From Euryarchaeota archaeon Ods04 (lineage in GTDB: Archaea > Halobacteriota > Halobacteria > Halobacteriales > Halorutilaceae): a stretch of 6,147 bases of DNA. Where the stretch lies: NCBI GenBank assembly GCA_028751055.1, contig JAQZDD010000068.1:1-6147 (forward strand), written 5' to 3'. The position numbers were made by a program, and so were the translations under genes. This document shows positions 1-5,073 of the stretch, one piece after another. The notes under the pieces are model-generated. The model did no database searches. It worked only from the letters and a program-made list of their open reading frames with translations, and was not told the DNA's origin. The stretch's first letter is position 1. Each line of letters starts with the position of its first letter.

Positions 1-38
1 CAGACCACGTCGCCGCGTCTAAAAGTTCTCCTCGACAT
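1..38 (-). CDS. PemK/MazF-family toxin (N-terminal fragment, runs off the left edge)
   Basis: Reading leftward from an ATG at 38-36, the visible codons give MSRRTFRRGDVVW (the last codon is TG plus one base outside the window, so Trp is assumed because TGG is the expected codon). An R-G-D-V-V-W segment close to the N-terminus is the typical first beta strand of PemK/MazF endoribonuclease toxins, which cleave mRNA and are neutralised by a co-encoded antitoxin. The frame overlaps the last 20 nt of the winged-helix regulator gene, giving the tight coupling usual for toxin-antitoxin operons. A purine-rich GAGG lies 4-7 nt before the ATG and could support re-initiation. Only about 12 of the usual 105-120 residues are visible, so catalytic residues and integrity cannot be judged. 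Family assignment rests on this motif plus position, since haloarchaeal MarR-like genes of this type commonly precede PemK genes (recalled, not searched). Confidence 0.72.
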   Translation of the reverse strand, partial: MSRRTFRRGDVV

Positions 39-381
39 CTTCCTCAGCGTGTTCCGTCCACTCGTCCATCTCTTCCTCTCCGAGACGGTCGTTGAGTGCC
101 TCAGTGGTTGCTACCATAGCGGAAAGTCCCGCGAGCCTGTCTTCCCTCTCCAGCGTCCAGTACTTGCCTTTGTGGCGAACTATACCCTTCTCTTCGAGAC
201 GCGAGAGTAACACACCTACGCTGCCGTCGGGTACGTCGACCTCGGTTTCTATCTCCTTCGGCGTGAACGCCTTGTCTTTGTGTTCGAGAAGAAACTCGAC
301 GACTTCCCACTGGTTCGTGTCCCTGTCTATTTCGAGCGCGTTCTCGGGTGCCTTCTCGAACTCGTCTACCTCTATCGGCAT
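19..381 (-). CDS. Small winged-helix (MarR-like) regulator, probable antitoxin/autorepressor
   Basis: This 120-residue protein is complete. Residues about 24-76 form a winged helix-turn-helix: a first helix (24-34), a second helix (about 40-48, starting TPKEIE), a recognition helix (about 51-65, with SVGVLLSRLEEKG) and a wing (IVRHKGKYWTL, 68-78). The phrase 'GSVGVLLSRLEEKGIVRHKGKYW' spread over 53-75 is typical of the short MarR-like proteins of haloarchaea. Residues 80-120 are a predicted helical tail that becomes extremely acidic at the end (EEEMDEWTEHAEEDVEENF). Such a tail is suitable for covering the basic RNA-binding face of a MazF-type toxin, which is an inference. The ATG at 381-379 has a TATA-like box 25-31 nt upstream, so the message is probably leaderless. 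The stop overlaps the start of the PemK/MazF-like gene, placing both in one transcript. It is probably autoregulated through the 15-bp repeats upstream. A plain transcription factor without antitoxin function is the alternative. Confidence 0.82.
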   Translation of the reverse strand: MPIEVDEFEKAPENALEIDRDTNQWEVVEFLLEHKDKAFTPKEIETEVDVPDGSVGVLLSRLEEKGIVRHKGKYWTLEREDRLAGLSAMVATTEALNDRLGEEEMDEWTEHAEEDVEENF

Positions 382-384
382 CGT

Positions 385-419
385 GTTATATTATGTTACT
401 GAACGTTAATATCTGTTAC
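385..419. repeat. Two-copy 15-bp direct repeat, candidate operator
   Basis: Two imperfect 15-bp direct repeats stand in the regulator promoter: GTTATATTATGTTAC (385-399) and GTTAATATCTGTTAC (405-419) on the plus strand, 11 of 15 positions identical. Both begin GTTA and end TGTTAC. Their starts are exactly 20 bp apart, about two helical turns, so two bound dimers would face the same side of the DNA. The copy at 405-419 contains the TATA-like element and the copy at 385-399 covers the expected transcription start region. This layout fits autorepression by the winged-helix protein encoded just downstream; the binding itself is inferred. Confidence 0.5.
406..412 (-). promoter_or_regulatory. TATA-like element of the regulator-toxin operon
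   Basis: On the minus strand the sequence reads ATATTAA, lying 25-31 nt upstream of the regulator ATG (381). This is the spacing of an archaeal TATA box to the start site of a leaderless mRNA. It lies within the upstream copy of a 15-bp direct repeat, so a protein bound there would compete with TBP/TFB. Placement is by spacing and AT content in an otherwise GC-rich context; it has not been measured. Confidence 0.5.
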
Positions 420-432
420 TCCGTCTCGGTTC

Positions 433-448
433 GACCGTCTGACCGTCT
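433..448. repeat. Tandem 8-bp repeat at the end of acyP
   Basis: GACCGTCT occurs twice in direct succession (433-440 and 441-448), touching the acyP stop codon (450-448). A related CCGTCTC lies at 421-427, so the minus-strand 3' flank of acyP carries three AGACGG units. A small stem CGGT-TCG-ACCG (427-437) is embedded. No T tract follows, so a terminator is not supported. Function is unknown and chance is possible, since CGTC words are common in this genome. Confidence 0.3.
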
Positions 449-726
449 CAGTACCTTATCTCGAACCCGTCGAACTCGTCCGTCGCCTCCTCCCACTCGA
501 CCTCGACGTTCTCCACCTCGGCGCGCGGGCTTCCTTCGTGGCACCACTCTACCATCTCCTCCACCGCGTCCTCGTCGCCTTCGAAGACGGCTTCGACACG
601 TCCGTCGTCGAGGTTGCGTACCCAGCCACTCACGTTCTTTTCGCGCGCCGTGTCGCGCGTGTTGGCTCTGTAGTAGACACCCTGCACCTTCCCCGAAACG
701 AAGACGTGTGCTCTCGTCTCGCTCAT
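448..726 (-). CDS. acyP: Acylphosphatase
   Basis: Acylphosphatase hydrolyses the carboxyl-phosphate bond of acyl phosphates such as acetyl phosphate, 1,3-bisphosphoglycerate or carbamoyl phosphate; it is a small soluble cytoplasmic enzyme. The 92-residue product has the family fold over its whole length. The phosphate-binding loop signature reads VSGKVQGVYYR (residues 10-20), with R20 as the catalytic arginine. It is followed by GWVRNLDDGRVEAVFEG (34-50), with N38 as the catalytic asparagine, and the C-terminus ends in the usual FEIRY strand. I chose the ATG at 726-724; a TTG two codons earlier (732) is possible but adds only MG and lies closer to the promoter than expected. The promoter lies in the 57-bp gap shared with the divergent GTPase gene. 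Its link to carB, whose product is a substrate for some acylphosphatases, is suggestive only. Confidence 0.95.
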   Translation of the reverse strand: MSETRAHVFVSGKVQGVYYRANTRDTAREKNVSGWVRNLDDGRVEAVFEGDEDAVEEMVEWCHEGSPRAEVENVEVEWEEATDEFDGFEIRY

Positions 727-750
727 GCCCAAAGATTGTCTCTGTAACTC

Positions 751-760
751 AAACGTTTTA
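751..760. promoter_or_regulatory. Shared divergent promoter core for acyP and the NOG1-family gene
   Basis: AAACGTTT (751-758) is a perfect palindrome, extended by TA to AAACGTTTTA on the plus strand. It lies 25-32 nt upstream of the acyP ATG (726) and 26-33 nt upstream of the GTPase ATG (784), almost exactly midway in the 57-bp divergent region. On the plus strand GTTTTA (755-760) is a reasonable TATA-like box for the GTPase gene; on the minus strand AAACGTTTGA serves acyP less well. The spacing implies leaderless transcripts both ways, and perhaps one box that can be used in either direction. Position-based inference. Confidence 0.45.
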
Positions 761-783
761 CGCCGCCGCGGTCTACGCCGTCC

Positions 784-1776
784 ATGGCAACTCCTTTCGA
801 ACGTATACCGCCCGTCCCCGAGGCGGACGAGATGATAGACGCCGCTTTTGCGAAGGCGGCACGTGTCTCGGAAACGTCTTCTGGCTTTGAGTCACAGCAG
901 GGGATGACGAACTTGGCGGCGAACCGTATCTCGTCGCGTCTCGGGCAGGTCGTCGAGGGATTTCCGTCGTTCGACCGTCTCGAAGGGTTCTATCTCGCTG
1001 TCGCTCACGCCGCCGTCGATGTTGACGAGGTACGCAAAGCGTTGGCGCGTGTCGACTGGGCTTCGGAACAGGTCGAACGTATCGCCGACGACGCACAGAG
1101 CGAAATCTCGAAGGCGGAGACGACAGACGAGGCGATACAGGCACGCAAACGCGCGTTCGCACGTATGTCGTCCGTCGTCGAACGCGTGGAGGACGCGCTC
1201 GAAACGCTCCGTGAGGCGCGCGCACGTCTCGTCGCCGTTCCCGAGGTGCGCGACCTGCCCACAGCAGTTTTGGCGGGCGCGCCGAACGTCGGCAAGTCGA
1301 CGCTCCTGTCAGCGATAACGCGCGCGTCGCCCGAGATAGAGAGCTACGCCTTCACGACGAAAGGTATCGGTATGGGGCATATCGAGGACGACGACACGTA
1401 CAGGACGTACCAAGTCGTCGACACTCCCGGTCTGCTCGACCGCCCCGCCGACGAACGCAACGAGATGGAGGCGCAGGCGGTCGAGGCTCTCGAACACCTT
1501 GCAGACCTCGTCGTCTTCGTCGTCGACCCGTCCGAGACGTGCGGCTACACCGTCGAGCAACAGGAGGCACTCTTGGACGAGATACGCGGATTCGACGTTC
1601 CCGTCTTGGTCGTCTCGAACAAGGCGGACTTAGGCGACGTATACGAATCCGCAGACGTGACAGTCACGGCGACCGAAGAAGGGGGTGCGGACGCCGTACA
1701 TGAAGCCGTAGTCGAGAAACTACGCCGTGTAACCGACGACGAGGTCAGCCCCGAAAACGACCGTCAAAAACCGTGA
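784..1776 (+). CDS. NOG1-family GTPase (ribosome assembly)
   Basis: This 330-residue protein is a GTPase of the NOG1/Obg-related group, whose eukaryotic member acts in 60S subunit assembly; the archaeal form is presumed to act on the 50S subunit in the cytoplasm. Residues 1-155 form the NOG1-type N-terminal helical domain (PPVPEADEMIDAAFAKAAR near the start, then long helices to about 150). The G domain follows: G1 GAPNVGKS (165-172), G2 around FTTKGI (190-195), G3 DTPG (213-216, in VVDTPGLLDRP), G4 NKAD (279-282) and a loose G5 near TATEE (295-299). LEHLADLVVFVVDPSETCGY (236-255) between G3 and G4 is typical of the family. Archaeal members end soon after the G domain, unlike the roughly 650-residue eukaryotic proteins, so the length is normal. 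The ATG at 784 has a TATA-like box about 27 nt upstream and gives the usual N-terminal length. carB follows after 35 bp. Confidence 0.93.
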   Translation: MATPFERIPPVPEADEMIDAAFAKAARVSETSSGFESQQGMTNLAANRISSRLGQVVEGFPSFDRLEGFYLAVAHAAVDVDEVRKALARVDWASEQVERIADDAQSEISKAETTDEAIQARKRAFARMSSVVERVEDALETLREARARLVAVPEVRDLPTAVLAGAPNVGKSTLLSAITRASPEIESYAFTTKGIGMGHIEDDDTYRTYQVVDTPGLLDRPADERNEMEAQAVEALEHLADLVVFVVDPSETCGYTVEQQEALLDEIRGFDVPVLVVSNKADLGDVYESADVTVTATEEGGADAVHEAVVEKLRRVTDDEVSPENDRQKP

Positions 1777-1778
1777 GT

Positions 1779-1785
1779 CTATTAT
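1779..1785 (+). promoter_or_regulatory. TATA-like element upstream of carB
   Basis: CTATTAT, in the 35-bp gap after the GTPase stop codon (1774-1776), lies 27-33 nt before the carB ATG. That is the spacing expected for a leaderless archaeal transcript, so carB may have its own promoter besides read-through from the GTPase gene. No convincing Shine-Dalgarno sequence precedes carB (ACGGTCAAGA), which agrees with leaderless translation. Confidence 0.45.
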
Positions 1786-1811
1786 CCCCTGAATGACAAC
1801 AACGGTCAAGA

Positions 1812-4800
1812 ATGCCAATACGAGACGACCTCGACAAGGTTCTTTTGATCGGCTCGGGACCAATCGTAATAGGACAGGCTGCTGAGTTCGACTACTCGGG
1901 TTCGCAGGCGTGCCGTGCGATACGCGAGGAGGGCATCGAGGTCGTCCTCGTCAACTCGAATCCGGCGACCATAATGACCGACCCTGAGATAGCCGACGAG
2001 GTCTATCTCGAACCCCTTGAACCCGAGTACGTCGAGGAGATAATAAAGAAGGAACAGCCCGACGGTCTGATTTCGAGCTTAGGCGGGCAGACAGGGCTGA
2101 ACGTCTCCGCGCAACTTGCCGAGAGCGGCGTCTTGGAGGAGAACGGCGTTGAACTACTCGGCACCAACCTTGAAACCATACACAAGTCGGAAGACCGCGA
2201 GCAGTTCGCCCAGTTCTTGGACGAGATAGACGAGGACACGGCGCGGTCGATGACGATAGAGAGCATGGACGAGATAGACGACGTAATCGAGAAGTTCGGT
2301 CTGCCCGTCATCATGCGTACGACGTACACGCTCGGAGGGAGCGGGAGCGGAATCGTCCGCACGCGCGACGAACTCGAACGACGTGTCGAGAAAGGTCTCG
2401 AACTCTCGATGAACAACGAGGTCACGGTAGACGAGTCGATAGAGGGCTGGAAGGAGTTTGAGTACGAGGTCATACGCGACAAGAACGACACCACCATCAC
2501 CATCTGTAACATGGAGAACATCGACAAGATGGGCATCCATACAGGGGAGTCGACGGTCGTCACGCCCTCGCAGACGGTGAGCGACGACGTTCACCAGCGT
2601 ATGCGCTCCACCGGAATACGTGTCATACGCGCGCTCGGAATCGTCGGCGGCTGTAACATTCAGTTGGCGTACAACGACGAGACGGACGAAATCAAGGTCG
2701 TTGAGGTCAACCCGCGCGTCTCGCGTTCGTCCGCGCTCGCCTCGAAGGCGACCGGATACCCGATTGCTCGTGTGACCGCCAAAATCATCGCCGGAAAGAC
2801 GCTCGACGAAATCGAGAACGACATAACCAAGGAGACGCCCGCCGCGTTCGAACCCACTATCGACTACGTCGTCACCAAGATACCCCGCTGGCCCTTCGAC
2901 AAGTTCCCCAACGTCGACCGCACCATCGGAAGCGCGATGAAGTCGACGGGCGAAGTGATGAGCATAGGTCGTACGTTCGAGGAGTCGCTCAAGAAGGCTC
3001 TGCGTTCACTCGACATCGTAGAACCCGAGTTCGGGAGCGACGAGGAGGTGCGCCGGTACTTAGAGACTCCGACCGACATACGTATGTTCGCGTGCATAGA
3101 GGCGTTCCGCCGCGACTTCAGCGTCAACGAGGTCGCCGAACTCACCGACTTCGACACGTGGTACGTCGCACGGATGAAGAAGATAGCCGACATGGAGGCG
3201 GACCTCGCCGACGGTCTGACTGAGGAACGTGTACGCCGCGCCAAACGTCTCGGCTTCACGGACGACGAGATTGCTGACTGCGCCGACGTTACGCGCGCCG
3301 ACGCCGAGGAACTCCGTAACGACGCCACGTACAAGATGGTCGACACGTGCGCGGCGGAGTTCGAGGCGGAGACGCCCTACTACTACTCGTCTTGGGAGTC
3401 GGTAAACGAGGTCAAGCAGACGGAGGGCGAAAAGGTTCTAATCGTCGGTGCGGGACCGATACGTATCGGACAGGGAGTCGAGTTCGACTACTGTACCGTA
3501 CACGCTGTACAGGCGTTGAAGAACCGCGGGTACGAGGCGCAGATAGTCAACAACAACCCCGAAACCGTCTCGACAGACTACGACACATCCGACAAGCTGT
3601 TCTTCGACCCTCTGACGCTTGAAGACGTGGTCAACATCGTTGAGACTGAGAACGTCGACGACGTTATGACACAGTTCGGCGGACAGACGAGCGTCAACCT
3701 TGCGGTTCCGCTCGCCGAGGAGTTCGAACGTAAGGGCATAGACGCGCAGGTCGTCGGAACCACGCCCGACTCGATGGACTTAGCCGAGGACCGTGACAGG
3801 TTCAACGCTCTCATGGACGAGATGGGTGTTCAACAGCCCGAGGGCGGAACAGGACATTCGGAGGAGGAGGCACTCGAAATTGCCGACGAAATCGGCTATC
3901 CCGTTCTCGTCCGTCCGAGTTACGTCCTCGGGGGACGCGCGATGGAGGTCGTCTGGGACGAACTCGAACTCCGCGAGTACATGCAGGAGGCTGTACGCGT
4001 CTCGCCCGACCATCCGATACTCATCGACAACTTCCTCGCCGACGCAGTCGAACTTGACCTTGACGCAGTGAGCGACGGCGAGAACGTCCTCATCGGCGGA
4101 ATCATGGAACATATCGAGGCGGCGGGCGTTCACAGCGGAGACTCGGCGTGCGTCCTGCCTCCGCAGAACGTCGACGAGGAGGTTCTCGACACGGCGCGCG
4201 ACTACGTCCGGCGTATAGCACGCGCGCTCGACGTGAAAGGTCTTCTCAACGTCCAGATGGCTGTACAGGACGGCGAGGTCTACGTCCTAGAGGCGAACCC
4301 ACGTTCGTCGCGCACCATACCTTTCGTGAGCAAGGCTGTCGGAATACCGCTCGCAAAGGTCGCTGCCGAGGTCATGATGGGTCACTCGCTCGACGAACTC
4401 GGATACGAGGACGAACCCTACGGCGACCATGTCTCCGTCAAGGAGGTCGTTCTTCCGTTCGACCGTCTTGAGGAGGTGTCGCCCACACTCTCGCCCGAGA
4501 TGAAGTCGACGGGCGAGGTCATGGGCGTCGACTACGGCTTCGGACGCGCCTTCTACAAGGCGGAACTCGCCGCGGGCAACGAACTCCCCAAGGAGGGCAC
4601 GGTCTTCGTGAGCGTCCGCGACAAGGACAAGGACGACATCATCGACGTGGCACGTGGCTTCGACGAGATGGGCTTCGACATCGTTGCGACAGGAGGCACA
4701 CAGGAGCACCTCGCCGAACACGGTATCGAAGCCGAGTATATCGAGAAGGTTCACGAGTCGTCGCCCAACGTCGTCGACCTGATGAAACGCGACGAGGTCG

Positions 4801-4994
4801 ACCTCATCATAAACACGCCCGACGAGAAAAGCGCGCGTGAGGACGGTGCCGACATACGCCGTGCCGCCGTCGACCGTGACGTGCCGTACATCACGACGAT
4901 ACGTGCCGCGGAAGCCGCCGTCGACGCCGTCGAGTCGGCGCGCGAAGGAGAACTCGTCGTCAAGTCGATAAACGATTACCTCGACGGCTCTTAG
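1812..4994 (+). CDS. carB: Carbamoyl-phosphate synthase large subunit
   Basis: CarB makes carbamoyl phosphate from bicarbonate, two ATP and ammonia delivered from glutamine by CarA, feeding pyrimidine and arginine synthesis. The 1060-residue product is full length. The first half (1 to about 400) has GSGPIVIGQAAEFDYSG (14-30), GGQTGLN (91-97), the ATP-grasp segment TYTLGGSGSG (171-180) and metal ligands in EVNPR (E298, N300). A connecting oligomerisation region spans about 400-535. The second half repeats the pattern: GAGPIRIGQGVEFDY (546-560), FGGQTSVNL (622-630), SYVLGGRAME (703-712) and EANPR (E828, N830). A MGS-like allosteric domain fills about 931-1060, with ATGGT (959-963), K979 in EKVHE and INT (1000-1002). 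By alignment from memory these match the E. coli IMP/UMP-site residues T974, T977, K993 and N1015, so nucleotide regulation may be kept. The start gives the usual short lead before KVLLIGSGP. No carA is adjacent. Confidence 0.98.
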   Translation: MPIRDDLDKVLLIGSGPIVIGQAAEFDYSGSQACRAIREEGIEVVLVNSNPATIMTDPEIADEVYLEPLEPEYVEEIIKKEQPDGLISSLGGQTGLNVSAQLAESGVLEENGVELLGTNLETIHKSEDREQFAQFLDEIDEDTARSMTIESMDEIDDVIEKFGLPVIMRTTYTLGGSGSGIVRTRDELERRVEKGLELSMNNEVTVDESIEGWKEFEYEVIRDKNDTTITICNMENIDKMGIHTGESTVVTPSQTVSDDVHQRMRSTGIRVIRALGIVGGCNIQLAYNDETDEIKVVEVNPRVSRSSALASKATGYPIARVTAKIIAGKTLDEIENDITKETPAAFEPTIDYVVTKIPRWPFDKFPNVDRTIGSAMKSTGEVMSIGRTFEESLKKALRSLDIVEPEFGSDEEVRRYLETPTDIRMFACIEAFRRDFSVNEVAELTDFDTWYVARMKKIADMEADLADGLTEERVRRAKRLGFTDDEIADCADVTRADAEELRNDATYKMVDTCAAEFEAETPYYYSSWESVNEVKQTEGEKVLIVGAGPIRIGQGVEFDYCTVHAVQALKNRGYEAQIVNNNPETVSTDYDTSDKLFFDPLTLEDVVNIVETENVDDVMTQFGGQTSVNLAVPLAEEFERKGIDAQVVGTTPDSMDLAEDRDRFNALMDEMGVQQPEGGTGHSEEEALEIADEIGYPVLVRPSYVLGGRAMEVVWDELELREYMQEAVRVSPDHPILIDNFLADAVELDLDAVSDGENVLIGGIMEHIEAAGVHSGDSACVLPPQNVDEEVLDTARDYVRRIARALDVKGLLNVQMAVQDGEVYVLEANPRSSRTIPFVSKAVGIPLAKVAAEVMMGHSLDELGYEDEPYGDHVSVKEVVLPFDRLEEVSPTLSPEMKSTGEVMGVDYGFGRAFYKAELAAGNELPKEGTVFVSVRDKDKDDIIDVARGFDEMGFDIVATGGTQEHLAEHGIEAEYIEKVHESSPNVVDLMKRDEVDLIINTPDEKSAREDGADIRRAAVDRDVPYITTIRAAEAAVDAVESAREGELVVKSINDYLDGS

Positions 4995-4996
4995 AC

Positions 4997-5021
4997 CGTA
5001 GCTTTCGCGGAAGCAGTTACG
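4997..5021 (+). terminator. Imperfect hairpin after carB (weak terminator candidate)
   Basis: Just after the carB stop, CGTAGCTT (4997-5004) pairs with AAGC (5011-5014) and TACG (5018-5021) around a TCGCGG loop, leaving a 3-nt AGT bulge on the 3' side. No T tract follows, and archaeal termination usually depends on T-rich stretches rather than stems, so termination here is doubtful. It may instead be an RNA 3' end structure or chance. Confidence 0.2.
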
Positions 5022-5044
5022 GGGACAGGGACGGAACGGACAGC

Positions 5045-5050
5045 CTTATT
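5045..5050 (+). promoter_or_regulatory. TATA-like element upstream of the UPF0182 gene
   Basis: CTTATT lies 24-29 nt before the ATG at 5074 in the 79-bp gap after carB. The spacing matches the other promoters of the window and again implies a leaderless transcript. The sequence directly before the ATG (CATATCAGGGT) offers only GGG as a poor ribosome-binding site. Confidence 0.4.
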
Positions 5051-5073
5051 CGTACTCGCTGTCATATCAGGGT

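Noticed and set aside
727..732. TTG start for acyP two codons upstream of the ATG
   Set aside because: The ATG at 726 fits the usual 92-residue family length and the spacing to the promoter; TTG would add only two residues.
348..890. 180-codon plus-strand frame across the regulator promoter, acyP and the GTPase start
   Set aside because: The product is a low-complexity Arg/Pro/Ser string that runs across three real genes and two promoters; it is an artefact of the CGTC-rich composition.
1793..1885. 30-codon frame starting at ATG 1793 and overlapping the carB start, considered as a leader peptide
   Set aside because: It begins only 19 nt before carB, inside the expected promoter-to-start interval, so a leaderless carB mRNA would not contain it. 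No family resemblance.
2003..2563. 186-codon minus-strand frame inside carB
   Set aside because: A Ser-rich translation exactly antisense to conserved carB sequence; no recognisable domain.
4997..5021. Strong intrinsic terminator after carB
   Set aside because: The stem is bulged and no T tract follows, so it is kept only as a weak candidate.
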